Shown: positions 6,848 through 13,463, numbered from the stretch's first letter. The stretch: 14,438 bases of DNA from JAIVJN01 sp036732565 (GCA_036732565.1 DAINCF010000146.1:1-14438), one strand, 5' to 3'. The notes: a model not told the origin generated them from the letters alone. Translations and numbers: made by a program.

Positions 6848-7456
6848 TCAATACTTCCGCATCACCCCGACGACGATGCCTTGAATCTGCACCGAATCCG
6901 GCTCCACGAAGATCGGCTGCATCGTGGCGTTGGCGGGTTGCAGGCGAACGCGACCGTTCTCCCAGTAGAACGTCTTGAGCGTCACATCGCTGCCCTCGAC
7001 CAGCGCGATCACCATCTCGCCGTTGTCGGCGCTCTTGCGGTCTTCGACGATGACCCAGTCGCCATCGCGAATTTGCTCTTCGATCATCGAGTCGCCCCGC
7101 ACCCGCAGGACGTAGGTGTCCCGCTTGCCGCTGACCAGCGACTCGGGTACCGCAATCGACTCCGACGTTGTCACCGCCTCGATGGGCATCCCGGCAGCGA
7201 CGTATCCCAGCATCGGCAGCTCCACGGCGCGGCCGCCGCCGCGGCTGGGGAGCAACTCCACGGACCGGCTCCGGTTCCACGAGCGGCGAATGAAGCCCTT
7301 GTCCTGAAGATTCGTCAGATGCTTGTGCACGGTGGCCAGCGAGGACAGGTTGAATCGCCGGCCGATTTCCTCCAAGCTGGGGGCGTACCCGTGCTGCTGG
7401 ATGAACTCGTTGAGATAGTCCAGAATCTCGCGTTGGCGTTTGGTCAGGGGTTGCAC
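6848..7456 (-). CDS. lexA: LexA repressor (SOS regulator)
   Basis: A 202-residue transcription repressor that self-cleaves when RecA filaments form. The N-terminal winged helix-turn-helix (about 1-66) has the recognition segment LSSLATVHKHLTNL. The self-cleavage bond is A88-G89 in GYVAAGMP. The S24-type peptidase uses S123 (RGDSMIE) and K161 (VTLKTFY). I chose GTG at 7456, not the upstream methionine of the longer open frame at 7657, because GGAGGA lies 6 bases before it and because the resulting length equals that of E. coli LexA. The 67 extra residues of the longer frame would be the untranslated promoter region. It is divergent from the sigma gene across 161 bp, which must hold its own operator. 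Identity is secure. Confidence 0.96.
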   Translation of the reverse strand: MQPLTKRQREILDYLNEFIQQHGYAPSLEEIGRRFNLSSLATVHKHLTNLQDKGFIRRSWNRSRSVELLPSRGGGRAVELPMLGYVAAGMPIEAVTTSESIAVPESLVSGKRDTYVLRVRGDSMIEEQIRDGDWVIVEDRKSADNGEMVIALVEGSDVTLKTFYWENGRVRLQPANATMQPIFVEPDSVQIQGIVVGVMRKY

Positions 7457-7531
7457 CAGGCGTCCTCCGCAGTGTATTGACGGTTGTCTGGTCGAGTGCC
7501 CAAGTTCACCTGCTCCGATTTGCCGCTTCTT

Positions 7532-7550
7532 CGCTTTCGATCGTGAAGCG
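7532..7550. promoter_or_regulatory. Inverted repeat overlapping lexA -10, candidate operator
   Basis: CGCTT (7532-7536), 9 bases including CGATCG, then AAGCG (7546-7550). The right arm lies in the lexA -10 and the left arm around the expected transcription start, where a repressor would act. It does not match the GAAC-N4-GTTC or CTG-N10-CAG LexA boxes, so assignment to LexA is a guess. Confidence 0.3.
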
Positions 7551-7575
7551 TAAACAAAGAGAAGGCGAAAGTCAA
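7547..7575 (-). promoter_or_regulatory. lexA promoter
   Basis: On the minus strand TTGACT (complement of 7570-7575), spacer exactly 17 bases, then TACGCT (7547-7552). The -35 matches consensus at five of six positions and the -10 at three of six. Transcription would start near 7540, giving a leader of about 85 bases before GTG at 7456. Confidence 0.55.
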
Positions 7576-7617
7576 CCTTTCTGCGTGATCTCTGTCTAAC
7601 CCTGCAGGGACATATCC

Positions 7618-8268
7618 ATGACCGATGGCTCGGCGCTCGGACGTTGGTCCTCGGCAATGCCCGCGAAGTGGACGGTGAGGGTGGTTGACCCCGCTGCCGA
7701 CAGCTCGGCTGAGCGCTCGGAGTCGTTGTCCGAGATGGATGATGCCGGCCTGGTGGCCGCCGCGGTCGCCGGTCGTCGCGAGGCGTTCGACGTGATCGTC
7801 GCGCGGCATCAGCGCGCGGTCTATCACGTCTGCTACCGCTTCGTCGGGAACCACGAAGACGCCAGCGACCTCGCGCAGGACGCGTTCGTGCGTGCCTGGC
7901 GCGGGCTCCGGCAGTTCAGGGGCCAGTCGGCGTTTGGCACCTGGCTATATCGCATCGCCGTCAACCTCTGTTTGAATCGCGTGAGCCTCAAGACACCGGT
8001 GCTGGAGCCGATTGCGGCGGACCAGTTCATCGACGAGCGCAACGAGGATCCGCGGGCGGGGGTCTTGCGGGACGAGCGCGCGCGCGCCGTGCGACGCGCC
8101 ATCGACGCGTTGCCGCGCAAGCAGCGCGCGACCGTCATCTTGCGCGCGTATCAGGAGCTGTCGCATCAACAGATCGCCGACATTCTCGGCAGCTCGGTCG
8201 GCGCCGTGAAGGCGAACTTCTTCCACGCGCTGGCGAACTTGCGACGGGCCCTCGGGAGCAAGCCATGA
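7618..8268 (+). CDS. ECF-type RNA polymerase sigma factor
   Basis: A 216-residue RpoE-like sigma factor. Sigma region 2 includes AFDVIVARHQRAVYHVCYRF and DLAQDAFVRAWRGLRQFRGQSAFGTWLYRIAVN (core binding and -10 recognition). Region 4 (ALPRKQRATVILR to IADILGSSVGAVKANFFHAL) recognises the -35. The first 39 residues before MDDAGLV are poorly conserved in style; ATG at 7735 is an alternative start giving 177 residues. I kept 7618 because AGGGA lies 7 bases upstream. It is followed directly by the anti-sigma gene (ATGA overlap), so its activity is most likely held off by that membrane protein. The target regulon cannot be seen. The exact ECF group is not assigned. Confidence 0.92.
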   Translation: MTDGSALGRWSSAMPAKWTVRVVDPAADSSAERSESLSEMDDAGLVAAAVAGRREAFDVIVARHQRAVYHVCYRFVGNHEDASDLAQDAFVRAWRGLRQFRGQSAFGTWLYRIAVNLCLNRVSLKTPVLEPIAADQFIDERNEDPRAGVLRDERARAVRRAIDALPRKQRATVILRAYQELSHQQIADILGSSVGAVKANFFHALANLRRALGSKP

Positions 8269-8861
8269 ACCACCTGACGCCAGACGAGCTCGTAGACGGC
8301 GTCGACGGCACGCTGGCCAGCGATCGCCGCGCGCATCTCGACGCATGCGCCGAGTGCCGCCGGCACGCGGACGACGTCCGCCTCACACTGCAAGCCGTGC
8401 AGCAGTCAGAGGTACCCGAGCCGTCGCCGCTCTTCTGGACGCACTTCGCGGATCGCGTGCGCGGCGCGATGGCAGACGAGGCAGCACCAGCGGCCGCGGG
8501 TCTCCCGGCGTGGGCCGGGTGGCGGGTCGCCGTACCACTGGCGGCGTTGGCCTTGTTGGTGGCCGCGCTGATCAACGCGGTGCCGCGAGAGCCGCAGGCC
8601 CCAGCCGTCACACCCGTCGCGCTGGCAGACGGGAGCATGGATAATAGTGACCCTGGATCGCCAGCCGAGGACGCGGCGGTCGACGACGTGTCGTGGCAGC
8701 TCTTCTCTGATCTCGCGGAAGATGTGGTGCTCGATGAAGAGTCGCACGGCGGCTTCCTCGTCTCCGGTTCCGTCGAACGTGCCGCCGCCGACCTGGATCC
8801 CGCTGAGCGCGCCGAGCTCTTGCGTCTTCTGCGCGCCGAGCTCGGCCGTCCTGAAAGCTGA
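8265..8861 (+). CDS. Transmembrane anti-sigma factor with zinc finger
   Basis: A 198-residue single-pass membrane protein. The cytoplasmic N-terminus has the zinc-binding anti-sigma signature HxxxCxxC at H24, C28 and C31 (in RAHLDACAECRRHA). A hydrophobic segment at about 86-106 (WRVAVPLAALALLVAALINAV) crosses the membrane. The rest (about 107-198) should be periplasmic, acidic and of no recognised domain. In zf-HC2 anti-sigma proteins the N-terminal domain holds the sigma factor inactive until an envelope signal or proteolysis releases it. It overlaps the sigma gene by four bases (ATGA), which keeps the two proteins in step. Confidence 0.9.
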   Translation: MNHLTPDELVDGVDGTLASDRRAHLDACAECRRHADDVRLTLQAVQQSEVPEPSPLFWTHFADRVRGAMADEAAPAAAGLPAWAGWRVAVPLAALALLVAALINAVPREPQAPAVTPVALADGSMDNSDPGSPAEDAAVDDVSWQLFSDLAEDVVLDEESHGGFLVSGSVERAAADLDPAERAELLRLLRAELGRPES

Positions 8862-8871
8862 CCTTCCGCGC

Positions 8872-9399
8872 ATGCTGCGACTGCTCGCGACGCTCGTCCT
8901 CCTCACTCTCTGCGCCGCCGCGACGGCCGCCCAGACGCCACAGCCGGCGCCGCCGCCCGAAGAAGCCGGCAGCCTTCGACCGGGCGAAGTGCAGGGTCTG
9001 TTCGATGCCTACGTGCTCGTGCAGGTCCAGGACGCGCTCAATCTCACCGAGCCGGAATACACGCGCCTGTTGCCGCGTCTTCGTCAGCTTCAGCAAACGC
9101 GGCGGCGAACGCTGCAAGAGCGTCTGCAGAAGATCAACGAGCTCCGCAAGCTCACCGACCCGCGCCTGCCGCAGCCAACGGATGACGGGATGCTGCAGGA
9201 GCGCCTCGGCGCCCTGCAGGAGCTGGAATCGCGTTCGGCGGCCGATTTGCGGCGCGCCTACGATGGCGTCGACGAGGTCTTGACCCCGCGACAGCGCGCG
9301 CGATTCCGCGTTTTCGAAGAGAACGTCGAGCGCCGTAAGCTGCAACTGCTCCTGCGGGCGACACGGCAGAATCAGCGCCCGCCTGGCAGCCGGCATTAG
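8872..9399 (+). CDS. Periplasmic helical protein, Spy/CpxP/CnrX-like sensor candidate
   Basis: A 175-residue protein with a signal peptide (MLRLLATLVLLTLCAAATAA, cleavage likely before QTPQPAPPP). A proline-rich stretch follows, then a long charged helical region with LNLTEPEYTRLLPRLRQLQQ, TRRRTLQERLQKINELRKL and LTPRQRARFRVFEENVERRK. This layout of repeated LTxxx helices resembles LTXXQ-type periplasmic chaperones and metal sensors (Spy, CpxP, ZraP, CnrX). ATG at 8872 was chosen because it begins the signal peptide, 10 bases after the anti-sigma stop; the same frame is open upstream, but only inside the anti-sigma gene. Its place in a sigma/anti-sigma operon suggests it tunes or senses the envelope signal. 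There is no His/Met/Cys-rich metal site, so metal sensing is not supported. Confidence 0.7.
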   Translation: MLRLLATLVLLTLCAAATAAQTPQPAPPPEEAGSLRPGEVQGLFDAYVLVQVQDALNLTEPEYTRLLPRLRQLQQTRRRTLQERLQKINELRKLTDPRLPQPTDDGMLQERLGALQELESRSAADLRRAYDGVDEVLTPRQRARFRVFEENVERRKLQLLLRATRQNQRPPGSRH

Positions 9400-9424
9400 C
9401 ACCGATCGGAGAACGCGGTAGAAT
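9396..9424 (+). promoter_or_regulatory. Promoter of the secreted-protein gene (leaderless start)
   Basis: TTAGCA (9396-9401, four of six), spacer exactly 17, TAGAAT (9419-9424, five of six), then 7 bases to the ATG at 9432. The predicted transcription start falls on the A of the ATG, so the message should be leaderless. The -35 overlaps the stop codon of the upstream gene. Confidence 0.5.
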
Positions 9425-9431
9425 TGAAAAC

Positions 9432-10097
9432 ATGCGGCTCGCCCGGCGCGCGGAGCGCGCGAAGAAGACACAGCCAAGCAGCCAAGGGCCCGGCGCGGGA
9501 GTGTTGCGATACCTAGGCCGGGCCCTTGGCTGCCTAGTGCTCGTTGGCGCGCTCGCGGCTCAAACCCCTCCGCTGTCGCAGGCAGAGGCTCAACTCTTCC
9601 ATCAAAAGCTGCTGCAGATCGTCCAGCAGGCGGAGAAGCCGTCAACCGCGCCGCGGCGCACGACGTTCACGCAGGGCGAGGTGAACTCGTACCTCGTCTA
9701 TCGCTTCGGTGAGACGTTGCCGGTCGGCGTCACCGAGCCGTCGGTGGACATCGTCGGCCAGGGACGGCTCGGCGGTCGGGCCGTCGTCGATCTGGATGTG
9801 GTCCGCAAGGCGAAGAGCAGCGGGGGATGGTTCGACCCCACGGCGTATCTGACCGGCAAGCTGCCCGTCACCGCGACCGGTGTGCTGACCACGAAGGACG
9901 GCGTGGGCCAATTCCAACTGGAGAGCGCCTACATCAGCGGCGTGCCGATCCCGAAGACGTTTCTCCAGGAAATCGTCACCTACTACACGCGCAACGAGCA
10001 GACGCCGAACGGCATCCGCCTGGACGCGCCCTTCGACCTTCCCGCCAAGATTCAGCGCATCGACGTCGAGCAGGGTCGCGCCATCGTTCTACAGTAG
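9432..10097 (+). CDS. Secreted protein of unknown function
   Basis: A 221-residue protein. A basic N-terminus is followed by a hydrophobic stretch (LGRALGCLVLVGALAAQ, about 29-45) that should be a signal peptide, making it periplasmic or secreted. The mature part begins TPPLSQAEAQLF, then FTQGEVNSYLVYRF, and shows alternating polar/nonpolar strands (VDIVGQGRLGGRAVVDLDVV, KLPVTATGVLTTKDGVGQFQLESAYI, IQRIDVEQGRAIV). It may be a lipid-binding tube of the LmeA/DUF2993 kind, but that is a weak guess. A 17-bp perfect inverted repeat overlaps the signal-peptide region. There is no Shine-Dalgarno before ATG at 9432; an in-frame GTG at 9501 would shorten the protein by 23 residues and still keep the signal peptide. 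It ends five bases before the first possible recG start. Confidence 0.75.
   Translation: MRLARRAERAKKTQPSSQGPGAGVLRYLGRALGCLVLVGALAAQTPPLSQAEAQLFHQKLLQIVQQAEKPSTAPRRTTFTQGEVNSYLVYRFGETLPVGVTEPSVDIVGQGRLGGRAVVDLDVVRKAKSSGGWFDPTAYLTGKLPVTATGVLTTKDGVGQFQLESAYISGVPIPKTFLQEIVTYYTRNEQTPNGIRLDAPFDLPAKIQRIDVEQGRAIVLQ
9478..9533. repeat. 17-bp perfect inverted repeat within the signal-peptide region
   Basis: GCAGCCAAGGGCCCGGC (9478-9494), 22-base spacer, and the exact reverse complement at 9517-9533. The left side also has the word CAGCCAAG in tandem (9471-9486). The right arm encodes GRALGC of the signal peptide. In RNA it would form a very stable stem near the start of the leaderless message. Confidence 0.8.
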
Positions 10098-10110
10098 GAG
10101 CGTGCAGCCC

Positions 10111-12264
10111 GTGGCCGCTGACGACTTCCTCCAGATGCCCTTGCAGTATCTGAAGGGTGTCGGTCCGCGCAAGGCGGCCGATCTCAAGCGCGCCGGGCTC
10201 CTGACCATCGAAGATCTGCTGTTCCGATTTCCCCGACGCTACGAAGATCGGAGCCAGCTGCGACCGATCGTGTCGCTCAAACCCGGGGAGATCGTCGCAG
10301 TATCCGGCGAAGTCCTGCACGCGAACCTGGCAACGACACGACGACCGGGCTTTCGACTGTTCACCGTGCTCGTCCAGGATCCCAGTGGGCAAGTGCAAGC
10401 GGTGTGGCCCAACCAGGCCTTCTTGAAGGACGTCATCCGCCCCCATCAACACGTCGTCCTCTACGGCAAGGTCGAGTACTGGGGCTCGCGCGGGCTGCAG
10501 ATGACTGACCCAGAGTTCGAAATCGTGAAGGGCTCGGCAGTCGGCAGTCGCGCGTCGGCCGTCACGTCTGGCGCCACAGACGACGACGCGGATGCTGATT
10601 TCGAAGGCTTGCACACCGGACGCATCGTGCCGGTGTACGAACGCACGGGGAACGTGACCACCAACATGCAGCGCCGCTTCGTGTGGCAGGCGTTGCAGGG
10701 CTTGCCCGATACGATGTTCGATCCGGTACCGGCCGATATCCTCTCGCGTCATAGCTGGATCAGCCGGGCCGCCGCCTTGCGCGCCACGCATTTTCCTGAC
10801 GCCGGCACACCGCTCGACACGCTCAATCGCTTCGACGCGCCGGCCCAGCGTCGCATCATCTTCGACGACTTCTTCGTGTTTCAGGTCGGCCTCGCGCAGC
10901 GACGTCACGAGAATGCGCAGGTGAAAAAGCCGCTCGTGCCCAAGGTGGACGATCGCATTCGCCAGGCCGCGCGGGCCGTGCTGCCGTTCAAGCTCACCGA
11001 CGGCCAGCGCCAGGCGTTGGCGGAGATCGTGGCCGACATGCAGAAGTCATGGCCCATGCAGCGGCTGCTGCAAGGCGATGTCGGCGCCGGTAAGACGATT
11101 GTCGCGCTGCTCTCAGCCGTCGTCGCGATGGAGAACGGCTTTCAGGTGGCGTTCATGGCGCCGACGGAGATCCTCGCGGAACAGCACTATCGCAATCTCG
11201 CGCGGTGTCTGGCGACGACGCGGTTTCGCGTGGGGCTGTTGAGCGGGCGCCTCGGCGCGGCAGGTCGGCGCGAGCTGCTGCCGGCAATCGAGCGCGGCGA
11301 CGTGCATCTGCTGGTGGGAACACACGCGCTGGTGCAGGAGCACGTGAAGTTTCACGCGCTTGCCCTGGCGGTCATCGACGAGCAGCATCGGTTCGGGGTG
11401 ATTCAGCGCGGCACGCTCGGCGGGAAGGGACTGCATCCGGACGTGCTCGTCATGACGGCCACACCCATTCCGCGCACGCTCGCGCTGACCGAGTGCGGAG
11501 ACATGGAGGTCTCGGTCATTCGCGACCTGCCGCCGGGCCGTCGTCCCGTGCGCACGCTGGTGAAGCCGGATTCGCGCCGCGACGAGGTGTATGCGCTGAT
11601 ACGCAACGAGCTCAAGGCCGGTCGACAGGCCTATGTCGTCTACCCGCTGGTGGAGGAATCGGAGAAGGTGGATCTGAAAGCGGCGACGGCGATGTTCGAG
11701 GAGTTGACGCGGGTGTTCGCCGAGTTCTCGGTAGCGCTGTTGCACGGGCGGATGAAGAGCGACGAGAAGGATGCCGTGATGCAAGGGTTCGTTGCCAATC
11801 GCACGCATCTTCTGGTGTCGACCACGGTCGTCGAAGTCGGCGTGGATGTGCCGAACGCCAGCGTCATGGTCGTGGAGCACGCCGAACGTTTCGGACTGTC
11901 GCAGCTCCATCAACTGCGCGGGCGCGTGGGACGGGGAGCGCATCCATCGACGTGTGTGCTGTTGTACCAGGCGCCGTGGTCCGACGAAGCGCGCGAGCGC
12001 TTGCGCGCGATGGCGGAAACGACGGATGGATTCGTGATTGCCGAACGCGACCTGCAGTTGCGCGGGCCGGGCGACTTCTTCGGCACGCGGCAGTCGGGCC
12101 TTCCGCAACTACGCGCCGGTGACCTCACACGCGATGCGGATCTCCTCGAGCTGGCGTACACCGAAGCGCGCGAGCGCGTGGAAGGCGGTAGGTTGGATTC
12201 CGCCACGCAAAAGTACGTGCGCAATGTCTGGCAGCGACAGTTCGGGCTGATCACGGTCGGGTGA
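10111..12264 (+). CDS. recG: ATP-dependent DNA helicase RecG
   Basis: A 717-residue fork-reversal helicase of replication restart and recombination. The N-terminal wedge/OB region includes LQYLKGVGPRKAADLKRAGL and VLVQDPSGQVQAVW. The superfamily-2 motor has Walker A GDVGAGKT (about 322-329), DEQHRFG (about 423), TATPIPRTLAL, and motif VI QLRGRVGRG (about 601). The C-terminus carries GPGDFFGTRQSGLPQLRAGDL. E. coli RecG is 693 residues, so this is full length. GTG at 10111 is preferred: AGGAG (10096-10100) lies 10 bases upstream. GTG at 10102 is in frame but only one base from AGGAG. The ribosome binding site overlaps the stop of the upstream gene. A low-complexity insert (GSAVGSRASAV, then an Asp run) sits between wedge and motor. 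Confidence 0.96.
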   Translation: MAADDFLQMPLQYLKGVGPRKAADLKRAGLLTIEDLLFRFPRRYEDRSQLRPIVSLKPGEIVAVSGEVLHANLATTRRPGFRLFTVLVQDPSGQVQAVWPNQAFLKDVIRPHQHVVLYGKVEYWGSRGLQMTDPEFEIVKGSAVGSRASAVTSGATDDDADADFEGLHTGRIVPVYERTGNVTTNMQRRFVWQALQGLPDTMFDPVPADILSRHSWISRAAALRATHFPDAGTPLDTLNRFDAPAQRRIIFDDFFVFQVGLAQRRHENAQVKKPLVPKVDDRIRQAARAVLPFKLTDGQRQALAEIVADMQKSWPMQRLLQGDVGAGKTIVALLSAVVAMENGFQVAFMAPTEILAEQHYRNLARCLATTRFRVGLLSGRLGAAGRRELLPAIERGDVHLLVGTHALVQEHVKFHALALAVIDEQHRFGVIQRGTLGGKGLHPDVLVMTATPIPRTLALTECGDMEVSVIRDLPPGRRPVRTLVKPDSRRDEVYALIRNELKAGRQAYVVYPLVEESEKVDLKAATAMFEELTRVFAEFSVALLHGRMKSDEKDAVMQGFVANRTHLLVSTTVVEVGVDVPNASVMVVEHAERFGLSQLHQLRGRVGRGAHPSTCVLLYQAPWSDEARERLRAMAETTDGFVIAERDLQLRGPGDFFGTRQSGLPQLRAGDLTRDADLLELAYTEARERVEGGRLDSATQKYVRNVWQRQFGLITVG

Positions 12265-12266
12265 GC

Positions 12267-12319
12267 ACGTGGGGGCCGGCTTTAGCCGGCCCTGGTCCGC
12301 CTGAAGGCGGACCCCACGA
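12267..12319 (+). repeat. 53-bp three-way-junction palindromic element, copy 2
   Basis: Base-for-base identical to 4407-4459. Outer pair CGTGG (12268-12272) / CCACG (12314-12318) closes two hairpins with TTTA and TGAA loops. It starts 3 bases after the recG stop and ends 12 bases before the rsmD ATG, in the same orientation as both genes. It therefore sits in the intergenic part of a recG-rsmD message and could shield 3' ends or reduce read-through. Confidence 0.9.
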
Positions 12320-12330
12320 ACGACACAGAG

Positions 12331-12879
12331 ATGAGAATCATCGCGGGATCGTGCAAGGGTCGCACGCTCAAGGCGCCGAAATGGGAGGGCCTGCGGCCGA
12401 CCTCCGATCGCCTGCGCGAAACCCTCTTCAACATCCTGGCGCAGCGCATCGCTGAGGCGCGCGTGCTGGACGTGTTCGCGGGCACCGGCGCGGTCGGGTT
12501 GGAAGCGCTCAGCCGAGGCGCGGCCAGGGCCGTGTTCATCGAAAAAGATCGGCGCGCGATCGCGCTGATCGAGGAGAACGCCGCGCGCTGCGGCGTGCAA
12601 GATCGCTGTGCTATCATCCGCGAAGCGGCTGAGATCGCGTTGGACGAGTATGCCTCCGACGCGCGCTTCGACGTCATCGTGCTCGACCCTCCGTACGATC
12701 GGATGGAACTGGGCCATGTGCTCGGCAGCGCCGCGTTGTTGCTGGCGCCGACCGGTATCCTGGTCCTCGAGCACGCGTGGCGCCGCCAGCCGCCGGTTGC
12801 CGCGGGCAGCGTGCTCCAGCGCACCGTGCGATCGGGGGACAGCGCCCTCAGTTTCTACGATCGTGGGGTCCGGCTTTAG
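12331..12879 (+). CDS. rsmD: 16S rRNA (guanine966-N2)-methyltransferase
   Basis: A 182-residue SAM-dependent enzyme that methylates G966 of 16S rRNA in assembled 30S subunits. Family motifs are MRIIAGSCKGRTL at the start, RPTSDRLRETLFN, the SAM loop VLDVFAGTGAVGLEALSRGA, and the catalytic LDPPYD. Length matches the family. The start ATG has only a weak AGAG just upstream. The protein ends SFYDRGVRL; the last residues and the TAG stop are supplied by a palindromic repeat (12862-12886), while family members usually end near the LSFY part. The adjacent coaD is a common partner of rsmD in other bacteria (ylbH-coaD in Bacillus, from memory). Confidence 0.95.
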   Translation: MRIIAGSCKGRTLKAPKWEGLRPTSDRLRETLFNILAQRIAEARVLDVFAGTGAVGLEALSRGAARAVFIEKDRRAIALIEENAARCGVQDRCAIIREAAEIALDEYASDARFDVIVLDPPYDRMELGHVLGSAALLLAPTGILVLEHAWRRQPPVAAGSVLQRTVRSGDSALSFYDRGVRL

Positions 12880-12886
12880 CCGGACC
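12862..12886 (+). repeat. Half-size relative of the 53-bp element at the end of rsmD
   Basis: CGTGG (12862-12866), then GGTCCGGC-TTTA-GCCGGACC (12867-12886). It matches the left half of the 53-bp element except at one base pair, where G-C has become T-A, so the stem stays perfect. The right half is absent. The loop supplies the TAG stop codon of rsmD. Confidence 0.8.
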
Positions 12887-12923
12887 TGAGACGCCGGTGA
12901 GGCACGCACGGAGCTGACGAAGG

Positions 12924-13463
12924 ATGAGCACGAGCCCGCCAACCACGCCTCGTCTGGCCGTCTATCCCGGCTCGTTCGATCCCCTGACGAACGGACACGT
13001 CGACATCATCGAGCGTGGCTCACATCTGTTCGACCAGATCGTCGTGGCCGTGCTGAACAACCGTGAGAAGGCGCCGCTGTTCTCGGTCGACGAGCGCATC
13101 GGCATCATCCGCGATGTGTTTCGCCATCGGCCCAACGTGCAAGCCGACAGCTTCAACGGCCTGCTGGTCGAGTACGCGCAGCGCAAAGGCGCGTCGGTCA
13201 TTGTCAAAGGCCTTCGCGCGGTGTCGGACTTCGAGTACGAATACCAGATGGCGCTCATGAACCGCCGCCTTTCACCGCAGCTGGACACGGTGTTCATGAT
13301 GCCCGCCGAGCAGTACACCTACATCAGCTCGCGGCTGATCAAGGAAGTGTTCATGCTCGGTGGAGAAGTGGGCGGCCTGGTGCCGACCCTGGTGGAAGAA
13401 CGGCTGCGAGTGAAGCAAGCCAGCCTTCGCGATCGACGGCTGACGGAGATTCGGAAAGCATGA
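12924..13463 (+). CDS. coaD: Phosphopantetheine adenylyltransferase
   Basis: A 179-residue cytoplasmic enzyme that transfers AMP from ATP to 4'-phosphopantetheine, the penultimate step of coenzyme A synthesis. Nucleotidyltransferase motif YPGSFDPLTNGH spans residues 14-25 (T/HxGH type). The middle has VIVKGLRAVSDFEYEYQMALMNRRL, and YTYISSRLIKE near 130-140 corresponds to the ISSTxVRE motif. E. coli CoaD is about 159 residues; the extra length is ten N-terminal residues and a charged C-terminal helix. GGAG lies 10 bases before the ATG. Its stop codon overlaps the start of the next gene (ATGA), so they are probably co-translated. Confidence 0.97.
   Translation: MSTSPPTTPRLAVYPGSFDPLTNGHVDIIERGSHLFDQIVVAVLNNREKAPLFSVDERIGIIRDVFRHRPNVQADSFNGLLVEYAQRKGASVIVKGLRAVSDFEYEYQMALMNRRLSPQLDTVFMMPAEQYTYISSRLIKEVFMLGGEVGGLVPTLVEERLRVKQASLRDRRLTEIRKA

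Larger units (their letters stand above)
7457..7617. promoter_or_regulatory. Divergent lexA / sigma control region
   Basis: 161 bp without a gene, more AT-rich than its surroundings. It holds the lexA promoter, an inverted repeat around its -10, the lexA ribosome binding site GGAGGA (complement of 7463-7468), and a modest AGGGA 7 bases before the sigma start. No clear promoter for the sigma gene was found on the plus strand. Confidence 0.6.

Noticed and set aside
7561..7578. Partial match to a Geobacter-type LexA motif (GGTT..C....G) on the minus strand
   Set aside because: Only the first half matches; the closing ACC is missing. Too weak to report as an operator.
7592..7607. CTG-N10-CAG, the spacing of an E. 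coli LexA box
   Set aside because: The 10 inner bases do not resemble the AT-rich consensus, it lies upstream of the lexA -35, and one such pair is not surprising by chance in a region this size.
7457..7657. N-terminal extension of LexA to a methionine at 7657
   Set aside because: It would run through the lexA promoter and overlap the sigma gene; GTG at 7456 has a strong ribosome binding site and gives the normal LexA length.
8647..8871. Upstream extension of the periplasmic protein gene to an ATG at 8647
   Set aside because: It would overlap most of the anti-sigma C-terminal region and bury the signal peptide; ATG at 8872 starts the signal peptide directly.
8608..9645. 345-codon minus-strand frame opposite the anti-sigma and periplasmic genes
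   Set aside because: Arg/Ala/Leu-rich shadow with no motif; the plus-strand frames have a signal peptide, zinc finger and operon spacing.
11113..12108. 331-codon minus-strand frame inside recG
   Set aside because: Antisense to the RecG helicase motifs; no independent evidence of coding.
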